A DNA stretch of 64,000 bases, taken from contig NC_133650.1 in assembly GCF_009905375.1 (NCBI RefSeq), positions 62,375,669-62,439,668 on the forward strand, given 5' to 3'. This stretch comes from Apium graveolens. Lineage: Eukaryota; Streptophyta; Magnoliopsida; Apiales; Apiaceae. The notes under the pieces are model-generated. The model worked only from the letters and a program-made list of their open reading frames with translations. It did not search any database and had not been told where the DNA came from. This document shows positions 44,442-55,830 of this stretch, piece after piece (within the stretch, counting starts at the first letter, position 1; each line of letters begins with the position of its first letter). The position numbers were made by a program, and so were the translations under genes.

Positions 44442-44858
44442 TTATTCAATCTGAAGTAAATCATGCTCTACGTCACATACATACAGACCATTATTTAAAA
44501 TGCCACGTCCAAAAAGAACATTATCTCTAAGGATAGAACATTCATTATTCTTAAAAATAAATGAAAAACCATCCACATCCAACATAGGAATAGAAACAAT
44601 ATTCCGCACAATAGAGGGAATGTAATAACAATTATTCAAAATAATAGTCTTGCCCGTAGGCATATGTAAACTAAATGATCCTACAGATATGGCATCAACC
44701 CTTTCTCCATTGCCCATAAGTAGAATCACCTCATCTTTTTCAAGAGTCCTACTTCCCTTTAGTCCTTGCAACGAATTACAAATATGAGAACCATAGGTGG
44801 TATCTAATACCCAAGTAGAAATTTGACCTGGTGACATATTAACTTCGATCATGAACAT
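44442..44858 (-). pseudogene. C protease
   Basis: A 138-codon open stretch with the retropepsin loop WVLDTTYGSHICNS near its N-terminus and the hydrophobic second half LNNCYYIPSIVRNIVS. The third active-site residue is Thr where copia proteases usually have Gly, Ala or Ser (DTG/DTA/DSG), so activity is doubtful. The enzyme would cut the gag-pol polyprotein inside virus-like particles. The frame is shared with the nucleocapsid remnant upstream and integrase downstream. Confidence 0.8.
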
Positions 44859-44965
44859 GATTGAATCAGAAGCGGTAGTCTTACTACCCTTCTTCTACTT
44901 CAATTCTGCAAGGTAAACCTTGCAGTTCCTCTTCCAGTGCCCCAACTTGTTACAGTGTAAACCTG
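44859..44965 (-). pseudogene. C nucleocapsid zinc-knuckle remnant
   Basis: On the minus strand HCNKLGHWKRNCK matches most of a CCHC knuckle; its first Cys is lost at the upstream border. Immediately upstream (about 44966-45150) the sequence is AT-rich leader, not gag. The capsid region of gag is therefore deleted and the leader is joined to the knuckle. A stop lies between the knuckle and the protease start. Confidence 0.75.
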
Positions 44966-45150
44966 TGTATATATCAGTATATATACAGATTAAATAATCA
45001 TCTTATGATTATACAACTCACATGAATATCACATATTCAAAACCATACATATATAAGCATATTATATCAACATCAAATCATGGCGAATCACGTACATGCT
45101 CATATATCGAAAACAGTTAAACACATAAACGAATTAAAAACTTTTCGCAA

Positions 45151-45166
45151 GTAGCTCTGATGCCAT
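45151..45166 (-). other. C primer-binding site (tRNA-Met type)
   Basis: The plus strand reads GTAGCTCTGATGCCAT directly left of the LTR; the minus strand gives ATGGCATCAGAGC, close to the tRNA-Met site. Confidence 0.85.
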
Positions 45167-46875
45167 TGAAGGGTTTTTTAGCACATAAATGCAGCGGAAA
45201 CGTAAATTTAAATCTTAAAAAAAAACGAAACCCTCCGCAGGACCCATGGGAAAAATAATATTTAATTCATAGTTAGTATGTTTACCTTAAGAAGCTTTAC
45301 GTTAATGGAAAGATGGAGGTCTTTAATGGCGATCCAAAAATGATGAACGAAGATCCTTAGCAGATGCTCCTCAAGTGTGAAGCACTCCACCGGTATCCAC
45401 CAAGAAAACTATGTAATGAAGGAGGAGGAGATGGAGAGAATTAGGGTTTTGTAAATCTTTTTGGTTGAGGCAAAAATAAGGTCCATAATAATATATTTAT
45501 AGGTAAAATTTTCAGCTGAAAATTTTCCCATAAAATATTATTATTATTAACCCTTTATTATTCTCACTAATAGTTAAAACACCTTTTAATTATTAATCCT
45601 TTTTCTAAACACTTTAGAAATAATTCTCTCACTTGATTTAATTTCCAAAAATTAAATTCTTAATTAATAATATTAAGATCGTTTTCTTAATTAATTTATA
45701 ATCAATTAAATCTCATTTAATCAATTATTAAAGTTTCCAATTAATTATTTATTTCATAAATAAATAATTATCAGCCATTATTAATTAATTTCTCCACCAT
45801 TAAATCATTCTCTTTTATGGTGTGACCCTGTAGGTTCAATATTAAGCCGGTAGTAGAAATAAATAATAATAAAACTAATTTATCATTATTTATATAAATT
45901 CTCTAATTCATTAGATATGATTAATTAATTAATCATATTTATTCTACATCGTGAGGGATACTTCTCAGCATATCGCAACTATCCGGATAATACGAATTCA
46001 CTGCTTAGAATACCAAGAACCAATTCAGTGAGTAGTGAACGTACAATTAATTCCTTCTACCCTGCAATGTCACGATTAAATACAAGGCATGGAACTTGTG
46101 TCAAGCCTATCTTATTTAATCACTTGCTTTCTCATTCACTATGCTTAGTTCTATTTAATGTAAATTAGAAACTCCTTTCTAATTTCACTCACTCTGGCCA
46201 GAGATTCCTGAACTAACATAAGTGGATCAGCATTGAACATTCTCTTCCTTCACTGGAAGGGGTAGATCCTTTATTGATCATACACTATCTTCGTGTACAA
46301 ATTCTTATACCCAGTAGAGCCCTTATAATTGTCCCTTGAGACTAAGAACTAAACCAAAGCATAGTTCAGTGTACACAAGATGACTATGATGACCTCAAGT
46401 CTAAGGATACTTGTACAACTATCACTATGTGAACAACTGCTGACACGTGAGTGAACTCCATCAGTTGTTCAGCTGTGTGAGTCATGTTCAGTGAACTTAT
46501 TCTATAATAAGCACCTACATACTAGCTATAGTGTCACCACACAAATGTCTATGAGAACAGACATCCTTCATAATGAAGCAAGCATAGTATGTACCGATCC
46601 TTGTGGATTATTAATTACCAGTTAGTAATCCTACGACCAGGAACTATTTAATTTTAGAGTTATCATCTTTTAGGTCTCATTATTATGATCTCATCACAAT
46701 CCATAAAAAGCTTTACTCTAAACTGTGGTATATCTTATTTAAAACTTTTAAATAGAAAGAGCCCGCAATAAAAATAAAACAAGTCTTTTATTAATATCAA
46801 TGAAATCAAAACAGATTACATAAAAGTTATTCCTAAATCCTCATACATGATTGGACTTAGGACATATCTCTTTTA
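45167..46875 (-). repeat. C 5' LTR (1709 bp)
   Basis: Complete partner of the split left LTR. Its outer end reads CTCTTTTA where the other copy has CTCTTTCA, so the terminal CA is mutated to TA. A minus-strand TATAAATA box is at 45494-45501, about 330 bases before the inner end. No coding sequence is seen. Confidence 0.93.
45494..45501 (-). promoter_or_regulatory. TATA box of the C 5' LTR
   Basis: TATAAATA on the minus strand, conserved in the other LTR at 5213-5220. It is placed as expected for transcription into the element body. Confidence 0.55.
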
Positions 46876-46880
46876 ATGGG

Positions 46881-47566
46881 TACGTTTATTTATTGAGCCA
46901 TAAGTCTGAGTACTTTGAGAAGTTCAAAGAGTACAAAGCTAAAACGGAGAAGTGACTTAATAAAAGTATCAAGTCACTACGATCAGATCGTGGTGGCGAA
47001 TACTTGCTTGGAGAATTTAGGGAATATTATCATAGAATGGGATAGAATCCCAATTAACTACACCAGGCACGCCCCAGCAGAACGGTGTAGCAGAGAGTAG
47101 GAACCGGACTCTTTTAGAAAGTGTTTGATTGATGATGAGTTATCCAGAGTTACCCAAGTCGTTTTGGGGACGTGCCTTAGAAACAACAACTTATCCTCTG
47201 AATCTAGTCACTTCTAAATTGGTTCCTAAAACCCCCTTAGAATTATGGACCAGGGATAAACCGAGTCTAAGACACATTCAGATATGGGGTTTTCCATCAC
47301 ATGTGCTAAACAAGAACGCGACTAAGTTAGAATCTCGTACAGCAGTAAGGCTATTTGTAGGCTACCCCATGGGAACGAAAGGTTATTTATTTTATAGTCC
47401 GAAGAATCAGGATGTCATTGTTAGCACCAATGCTAAATTCTTAGAGCATGACTATATAATGAATCACAAACCCATGAGTAGTATCATTTTAGAGGAACTA
47501 GTGGGAGGGACAGATAATACCCAGAAACCTATAGTACAGGTAGAACAGCCACAACAAAATGTATAA
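46881..47566 (+). pseudogene. B integrase, continued after the C insertion
   Basis: The first codons here continue integrase exactly where 4885 stopped: YVYLLSHKSEYFEKFKEYKA. The second catalytic Asp region (LRSDRGGEYL) is present. The region of the catalytic Glu is broken by a frameshift near 47020-47060 and a stop near 47098-47100. From 47129 the C-terminal part is open for 145 codons (PKSFWGRALETTTYPLN, VRLFVGYPMGTKGYLFY) to TAA at 47564-47566. Confidence 0.85.
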
Positions 47567-49251
47567 CCTGTCACTAATACCGCACCAGTGTCTCGTCGTA
47601 GTGGGAGGGTTGTTCGACAGCCTGAAAGATTCATGTTTTTGGGAGAGTCTTCGGACTTGGTCTCTGGTGAACATGATGATGATCCCCGGACATACGAAGA
47701 TGCACTGCAAGACAAAGATGCATATCTTTGGCAAAAGGCAATGGAATCTGAGATGGAATCGATGTATTCTAATCAGGTCTGGGAGCTCGTGGAACCACCC
47801 AAAGGTATAAAACCTATTGGATGTAAGTGGATCTACAAGAAAAAGAGGGGATCAGATAAAAAGGTGAAATCTTGGAAAGCAAAACTTGTTTCAAAAGGGT
47901 ATACTCAGAAAGAAGGTATCGATTATGAGGAAACCTTTTCGCCAGTGGTCATGCCTAAGTCAATTCCGTATTCTTTTATCTATAGCAGCTCATTTCGATT
48001 ATGAGATGTGGCAAATGGATGTCAAGATAGCTTTTTTTAATGGAAGTCTTAAAGAAACCATCTATATGCAACAACCAAAGGGATTCATTAAGGAAGGCCA
48101 AGAGCATCTTGTATGTAAGCTTAAGAGGTCTATTTATGGAATCAAACAAGCTTCTAGTTATTGGAACATTTATTTTGATCAGGAAGTCCAATCGTATGGA
48201 TTTGATCAAAGTCCAAGCGAAGCATGCGTGTATAAGTGATGTGAGGGAAATGTAGTGGTTTTTTTAGTACTATATGTTGATAACATTTTACTCATTAGAA
48301 ACAATGTTAAGATGTTATCTTCAATAAAGGCATGGTTGTTCAAATAATTTGAAATGAAGGACTTAGGTGAAATAACATACATTCTTGGGATCAAAGTTAT
48401 AAGGGATCGCAAGAAAATGATGTTGGCTTTATCTCAGGAGCCCTACATAAATGAGGTATTAGCTCGTTTTAACATGCAGGACTTTAATAAGGGAAGTTAC
48501 CTTTCAGACATGGATTTCCTCTATCAAAGTGCCAGTGCCCTTTGACACCTAAGGAGATAAAGAACATGAAGACAGTTCCTTATGCTTCGTCATGTGGAAG
48601 CCTAATGTATGCTATGTTATGTATGAGACCTGATATCTGTTTTGTCATGGGCATGGTTATCCGATACTAGTCAAACCCACGATAGGAGCATTGGAATGCA
48701 GTAAAAATAATACTCAATTACTTGCATAGAACTAAGGAGTATATTTTAGTTTACAAGTCCTCAGATTTGTTGCCTCTGGGATATACCGATTCAGATTTCC
48801 AGACAGATAAGGATAAGAGAAACTCCACATCGGGATTTGTTTTACTTTGGGAGGTGGAGTCGTAATATGGAGGAGTGTGAAGCAGAAATATATTGCAGAC
48901 ACAACCATGGAAGTCGAGTATATGGCAGCCTCTGAGGTAGCCAAATAGGCTATATGGTTCCGAAACTTCCTGCTGGATTTGGATGTAGTTCCTAATTTGC
49001 CATGACAAATCATAATTTATTGTGATAATAATGGTGTTATGGCGAATACCAAGGAGCCACGGGCCCGTATGGCAGCAAAACACATAGAGCGTAAGTATCA
49101 CCTCATACGGTAGTTTGTTAAGCGAGGAGATATTATTGTGGCTGGTATAACGTCAAAGGATAAAAGAGAAGATCCTTTCATGAAGAGCTTACCAGCTAAG
49201 ACTTTTCAAGAGCACGTGGAAGCGATAAGAGTCAGACACTTGGTCACATAG
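47567..49251 (+). pseudogene. B reverse transcriptase and RNase H, broken
   Basis: The RT begins after a short linker (EDALQDKDAYLWQKAMESEM) and runs through GCKWIYKKK. A frameshift lies near 47960, then WQMDVKIAFFNGSLKETIY and SIYGIKQASS. The polymerase box, normally YVDD, reads YVDN at 48273-48284, so the second catalytic Asp is lost. Stops follow at about 48237 and 48345, and a frameshift near 48500. RNase H sequence (GYTDSDFQTDKDK, YMAASEVA, YCDNNGVMANTKEPRAR) continues with stops to TAG at 49249-49251. The usual copia order PR-IN-RT-RH is kept. Confidence 0.85.
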
Positions 49252-49315
49252 TTATATAGTTGGTAATGGATTGATTGTAATAAACACTGATATACTCAAA
49301 GAATAGCTTGAGTAT

Positions 49316-49326
49316 AAGTGGGAGAT
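49316..49326 (+). other. B polypurine tract
   Basis: AAGTGGGAGAT sits directly against the first base of the 3' LTR. It is the usual plus-strand primer of plant copia elements. Confidence 0.85.
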
Positions 49327-50522
49327 TGTTAGAGTTTATATTGAACTATTCGTTTGAAGTATATACTATTATAATAATTATTTGAGAATCTTAAATGCAT
49401 GTTTTCACATTGTCTATATATTATATATTATAGACAATCTAGTATCAAATGGGATAGAAGAAGATTAGATTGTCAAGCTCCTTATATAATATAATAAATA
49501 TTCACAGTCTAAGTGGTATTAGACAAACCACTGGAAGGGCTGAAGTATTATTTAGAAATAGTATATCTTTACTGTTTAATAATGCTTGTATACTTTGTGT
49601 ATATTGAACGGGATCAAAATAGTAGAATAATTCTTTCTTTTATTTCGACAATAAAGAAGAACTAAGATTCTATGATATTATTATTGCTTAGGTTCTTAAT
49701 CCGGATAGAGTGGTTGACACTTGTATTTAATGCACATGCCTTGATTCATACATTAAGTAATTTATTTTAAATTATAAATTTATGTATTAGTAAATGACAT
49801 TATATACAGAGTGGGATATTAACTATAAAAAGAAACCGTGTCCGAAAAATATATTCGGGTGATGATGTCCTCTTGAAAGCTCATAAAGACAATTATGTTA
49901 TATTCCTGCAGACATATTTGTTCTTGCACAATTATAAGGTTGAGTGGATGATCAAGGATAAAAGATATTTATTAAATTAATTGTCAGAAATTAATTTAAT
50001 TAATGGACATGCGTTATCTTAAACATGGGGAATTTAATAAGTAAATAATATGGGAGCTATATTAATTAATTAATTTACGGAATTAGGAAAGGTAGTGTTA
50101 ATACTAATTTTTTAATGGATTGAATTAATATTTATGACATTGGGCATGGACCAGAATGTCATTGGGAGGCCCGACCTAATTGTCCATGATCCATACTGTA
50201 GCCTATATATATTCTAATTCTCCTGAAGCTAAAAGTGTGGGAGTGTGAGAACACGAGAACACAGAAAACGAAATAAGATCCCGGGGTTTGAGAGAGGTAG
50301 CCGTTTTTCTCAAGGAGCCAGCTAGGGTTGTGGATTCTCGGAGATTTAAGGAGAGGTACATCTTGGGAGATCGAAACCCACACTTTGTCCAAGGAGAATC
50401 ATGGAATAAGTAGAAGGCGTGGATTTGAATCGCTTGCACCGCAGCGATTAAGGTTAATGTTATGTTCGCACTCATTAAATTTATATCATAAAACGCAGGG
50501 TCGAGATCATATTGTTCCAACA
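49327..50522 (+). repeat. B 3' LTR (complete, 1196 bp)
   Basis: It starts TGTTAGAG after the polypurine tract and ends TTCCAACA. A TATATATA box is at 50204-50211. The part from about 49556 matches the truncated 5' LTR at 823-1791. Immediately right of it the RT of element A resumes. Confidence 0.9.
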
Positions 50523-50786
50523 GTATACATGATACAACCTGAGGGTCGATCCCAAGTTTGCTAAGATGGTTTGTAAGTTGCTTCAATCCATTTATGGATT
50601 GAAGCAAGCCTCAAGGAGATGGAACCATCATTTTGATGAAACAGTCAAAGAATTTGGCTTTATTCAAAATGAAGATGATCCATGTGTTTACAAGAAGGTT
50701 AGTGGGGGCCATGTGGCATTCCTAGTACTATACGTAGATGACATATTACTCATAGGGAATGATATACCTTCTCTACAGGCTGTTAA
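50523..50786 (+). pseudogene. Element A: RT continued
   Basis: Immediately after the B 3' LTR the sequence reads VYMIQPEG, which continues the RT broken off at 822. A small frame change follows near 50545, then 74 open codons from 50566: KLLQSIYGLKQASRRWNHHF, the active box YVDD at 50731-50742 and ILLIGNDIPSLQAVN. At 50786 it is cut by the LTR of H. The rest of A's RT and its RNase H must lie to the right of H, outside this window. Confidence 0.88.
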
Positions 50787-51746
50787 TGTAACACCCCCAA
50801 ATCCGGGGTCGGGGATCCAGGTTGTCACGAGTTCCATTTCCCTTAATAACACCCAATCTTAATAATTACTCAACTACTCTGTACTGTGACCCCATAATAA
50901 ACACACACACCACACGTTATAGTCTCAGAGATGAACATCCAAAAATAACCACAAGTCATTTTATTCCACAATTATCTGTCCATACACCTTAAAAGGTTTT
51001 CTGAATAAATTTACATTTTCTTTGCCATTATTACAATTCATAAATGTACATAAATCTGGTACATCAAAAGTTGAAAGCCTAGCCTATTGGTAGCACCTAC
51101 CTCAGCCATGGCGGCATCAACGCTTCTAGAAAACTGCGGAACGTCTCCTAATCGCTTGCGAATCGGGAGCTTGGTTCTGTTCATCTTATCTATCTGATGT
51201 TGTGTGATGAAACAAGAAAGCAAGGGTGAGCAGCAAGCCCACCAAAATAATATGTATAATGATTAACAATATATGAGCCTACTCATAATACTCATGAAAG
51301 TCTTGGTCAAAAGAAATGAACCAAGTTGATATCTTAATGCGTTGAAGTCGCAAAATATTCAGTATATATATATATATACATATATACTTTTCAAAATATT
51401 GGAAGTCCTCTTCCATGCATAATATACACAAAGTCCCAGTGTATAACTGTATAAAAAAAATATCGTTGCAAGGTGATCTCATATATCTAACCTTGTCTCA
51501 ACGTTTTTCTGAAAATCTTTGTCATTCATAAGACAATTATTAATTAGATATAAGTTTAAAAGACGAAGTTACAAGATACCCCAATATACTTATATCTTTC
51601 CCAAATACTACTTGAACTACCACCGTTCAAGTTATAATCAGTTTCAAAAGTTCATCACATAGATGAGACTATAAGACAAGATTTGAATAGATTCAACCTT
51701 TGAAATATTATTAAAGGAAATGAAGTTATGATATACTTCATTTAGT

Positions 51747-51784
<38 letters not shown>

Positions 51785-54700
51785 ACATATACATCTTCTT
51801 TATACATTTCCTGAAAACCTCTGTCATGTAAAGTATGAACAGAATTGCAATATCCAATAAATTTTGAAAGGAAAAGAATTTGGCATAAACCAGATATCTT
51901 GCTGATCAGGCAAAGATATCCATAAGTAACCTTTTCTACTAGTAGATGGACGAATTCCCCACTAGTCATCACCCTGGTCTCAATAGGACCTTATGCTGGA
52001 CTGCCACTCAGCCACTTATGCATTTGATGGACTCCCACTGAGCCACTTACACTATCATGGACGCCCACTGAGCCCATGTTGCTTATGCCGACTTGATAGA
52101 TGGACTTACTTCCCGAACGTTGGGTAAGTAATCAATTCATTTACCAAAACTGCAACCTTGTTGCGAATATAAAATACACCACAGAGCCGGATCCCTTAGA
52201 TTTTTGAGCGAGTATTCAAGTCCCCTTAAAATGGAAGATCTTGAATTTGAAAACAAGTTTTGGGATCCGCTCTACCCTTTTTAAATTCATTTTGAAGACT
52301 CGAAAACATTTTTAAGAATGTTTGGAGTAATGCTGATTTATGAAATAAATCAGTCCCAATTATGAAAGAAATATCTGAATATTATTATTTAAATAATATT
52401 CCCATAAAGAATAATCTTTATAAAAATAATCGAAGTAGAAGTATTAAAACTTATACTTGAAATGGATATTAAATAACCAAATATATATTTATATGAAAGC
52501 ACTATCTTTATTTGAATAATCGAAAATAAGTTTGATTATTGACACATTATTCTTTAATAAAATAAAGAATATATTGCAGTAATAAGCGGAGTCATAATAC
52601 CTCGAATGAATATTATAAATAACATTCATAAAATAAAGGAGTCATACATCCTCAAATAAATATCCAAGTAATATCCAATAATAATATAAAGAGTCATAAG
52701 CCCTCGAATAATATTTGAAATAATATTCAATAAATAATATAAAGAGTCATAAGCCCTCGAATGAATATTCAAATAATATTCATTAAATAAAATAAAGAAG
52801 TCATAAGTCCTCGGATGAATATTTGAATAATATTCATTTAATAAAATAAAGTTATCGAATAAACCTTATTCGATTAATAGTTTTGAAAACTATAACCATA
52901 TATATATATATATAAGTATTTATATATATATATATTTATATACATATATACAAAATCTACTCGGGATCCTCGACTCCCGGTTTAGAAAATATTTCCACCT
53001 TTTGGGTCCCTATACTAAGGGTATATGCAAGTTACCGCTATCCTCTAGCATAGGTATTATCAACTGAATCAACAGATATATATAGCAAGAATACGAAACA
53101 GGCATGCATATATACCATATAACATGCTACAATATATCGCAAGAATTTGCTATAACAAATATGCATTTAACGCAAGATCATGCATATACACAAATACATC
53201 ACAACAACAGTTATAACGGGTAGAAAACTTGCCTGAGCGACTTGGGGTGATAAAAGGCTCGGGACGAGTCTGGTAACCTATAAACAACAAGTAAGTTGGA
53301 ATTAAACCAAAGTCACTTATAAATCTATACTTTAACTAACTTAGACTCTAACGCTTATTTTGCGCTTACTGACTCGCTTAAGTCACTCGGGTACCCTCGG
53401 CTCCACCATTTTTAATAATTTAACCTTTACGAGTTTTAAGGCAATTCCTTCGCGAGTGTCTTACCAACTGCCTAACACACTTACCATAAATGTTTCATAC
53501 ATTAATTAACCCTTTTTGGTCTTTAACCTATGTTTCAAAGTAAGGCGAGGGGTAAGGGTTCGTTCACGAAACGTCGTTATTTAAAACGGCCATTTCTCCT
53601 AAACCGTTCATCGGAATCGAACGAACTACATATCAAAACGAAGCTCGTAACACGAAATATCTAAAAATGGCAATGGTCAAAATCTAGCAGGGGGTTCTCG
53701 GATCCTAATGTTATGCACAAAAACAGTCTAAAGAAAACCGGATGTTACGACGGCTATGTTTACGCGATTTCCCCATTTAAAACCATTCAAAACCAACCCA
53801 ATTCAACCTCAAATCCAACATAAAACCAACATCCATCCTTATCACATCATAACAACCCCAACCAATTCAATTTTAACATTCATACTTATGCCTAAGCTTG
53901 AATTTAACTATACTACAATCTTTTAATCAAAACAACAACATTTACCAATCCGATTCAATACCATTTTAATCCCAAACTCTAAATCACAAACATCAAGCTA
54001 CAATATCACCCTACTAATCAAAATCATCTTATAATACATAGGAATCTAGGGTTTGTAGATGATATACCTTCCTTGAAGTGGTGGGAGTAGCTAGGAAGCC
54101 TTAACAAGCTTTGAGAAGTCTTAGGAATGCTTGGATCTTCAAGGAAATCAAGAAAAATTTCAAGTTAAAAACTTGAAAACACTATTCATTGTCTTCTTCT
54201 TTGATTAAATGAAGAAGATTGAGAAGGAATTGATGGCTTAAACTCATGATATAGCCCTAACTAAACATAAAGATGATTAGGGAATTATCTTACCAATTTA
54301 GGAGGCTTGGATCTTGAGTTTTGAATTCTTGCCCATTTGTAATAGTAAAAAGCCGAGAGCTTGAAGAACAATGCCTTGGTTTCTTTTTTTTTGATTTTGA
54401 TGAAAGTGATTTGCTTGGCTTGGTTGATTGGTTTTGTGTTTGATTTAGTTAATTACCTTGTTGCCCTTGATTTTGTGTGGTTAAAAAGCCACCACATCTC
54501 CTTCCTTCCCATGTCATGCTTGTGTCATCCTCATGATGTCATCCTCCCCTCCTTGTCCTCTTCTCATTGGTTGGGTGACATCATCCTCTCTAATCCCTTT
54601 GATTAACTTCCTAATTGTTTGCCTAATGACCGCTGATCTGTTATACGGTTCGCTTAACTTTCGTTTTCGTTTATCGTTTGAAGGATCATACCCGGGATCT

Positions 54701-55025
54701 TATTACTTAGGTTCCCTTAACCTTTCTCAATACATTATATTCCTTTTATGATCCTCTCTTACAATCCTTTAATTTAAATCCTTTTTATCATGTTACCTTA
54801 TACTCAATTCTTTCTGTATCTAGTGGATTTCTGGGAAAAATCAAAGTGTTCGGAATTGGATTCTGACGATCTTTACATACACTTATATACCATATAGAGT
54901 GCCAATAAAATCTCAGAATATCCATAAAAGAACCCCTACCTAGTGTGGCTTGAAAAGTTTTCTCATTCAGCAAAAACACTATTCATAAGGGTTTCAAAAA
55001 ATTTCCAAAAATTGGGGTTATTACA
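50787..55025 (-). repeat. H 3' LTR (4239 bp)
   Basis: Reverse-complement relative of the F LTRs, with longer TA runs (51751-51782 and about 52899-52945). The 31-bp triple repeat is at about 51990-52076 and the AT-rich array at about 52600-52850. No coding gene is seen. Confidence 0.93.
51751..51782. repeat. (TA)n microsatellite
   Basis: About 16 TA units in the H LTR; the F LTRs have about 10 at the same place. Confidence 0.9.
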
Positions 55026-55830
55026 GTCTCCCCTCCTTAAAAGGATTCCGTCCCGGAATCAGATAGAAAATGAATAGGGATACTTTTTTTTTTTAACATT
55101 GCACTTTCTAACTCTCGAGTAAATTTTCCCACATTATGGTCCTACCACCAAACTTTGCCTAGTTTGATAATCCTTCTCCTAAGCACTTGTTCCTTTTCAC
55201 TCTATAACCCTTCCTGGTTGCTCCATATAGGTTACGTCGGGTTGCATATCTATGCGCTCCTATGCCCCTATTTATCTGGCATCCGAATTACACTTCCTTA
55301 ATATTGATACGCGGAACGCGTTATGAATTTGCTACAGGTTCGGGGGTACGGCTAGCTCATATGCTAACTTCCCAAATGTCTTTATATATCCAAGGGTCCA
55401 ACAAATTGTAGACTTAGCTTTCCTTTCTTTCCGAACCTTATCAATCCTTTCCGAGGGAATACCTATAACAGCACTAGGTCCCCTACTTCCCATTCCTTGT
55501 CCTTTCGTGTCAAATCAACATACTTTTTATGTCCATCTTGGGCTACTACCAGCCATCCTCTGATTAGATCTATTATATCCTTGGTCCTTTGGACCACTAC
55601 TGGTCTGAGCATCTTGCGCTCTACAACTTCATCCTAACATAAGGGGGATCGACATTGTCTTCCCTCAAGGATCTCATAAGGCGATACCTCAATACTGACA
55701 TATGATCTATTGTCGTAAGAAAACTCAACCCGTGTTAAGTGATCATTCCAATTTCTTTCAAGTCTACTGCACAGACTCTCATTATAGCTTTTAGCATTTG
55801 AGCTTTTGCTTCTCAATACCCATTCGTTTC
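55026..55830 (-). pseudogene. H polypurine tract, chromodomain and integrase C-terminus
   Basis: Minus strand, same pieces as in F. The polypurine tract is 55026-55038. Chromodomain remnants lie near 55090-55240 and the GPY/F region near 55370-55430. The best open part is 55816-55634 (NDHLTRVEFSYDNRSYVSIE, PYEILEGRQCRSPLC). Stops and frame changes are frequent. The catalytic core is absent. Confidence 0.8.

Larger units (their letters stand above)
4886..46875 (-). mobile_element. Element C: Ty1/copia retrotransposon, minus strand, carrying D and E
   Basis: C is flanked by ATGGG duplications and bounded by LTRs of about 1.7 kb. Read on the minus strand, the order is 5' LTR (46875-45167), primer site, nucleocapsid remnant, protease, integrase, RT, RNase H, polypurine tract, 3' LTR. 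The 3' LTR is split by element E and the integrase-RT linker by the solo LTR D. Without these, C is about 6.6 kb. Its gag is mostly deleted and pol has several stops, so it is a dead, partly deleted copy. Confidence 0.93.
823..50522 (+). mobile_element. Element B: Ty1/copia retrotransposon split by a 42-kb nested insertion
   Basis: B has a truncated 5' LTR (about 823-1791), a tRNA-Met-type primer site, a long leader, gag and pol on the plus strand, a polypurine tract and a complete 3' LTR (49327-50522). Its integrase is cut at 4885 by element C and resumes at 46881. Its own sequence, without C, is about 7.7 kb. It sits in the reverse transcriptase of A: A's residues NGSLE lie just left and VYMIQPEG just right. 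Because the 5' LTR has lost its first 230 bases or so, no target-site duplication can be paired. Many stops and frameshifts show that it is dead. Confidence 0.88.
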
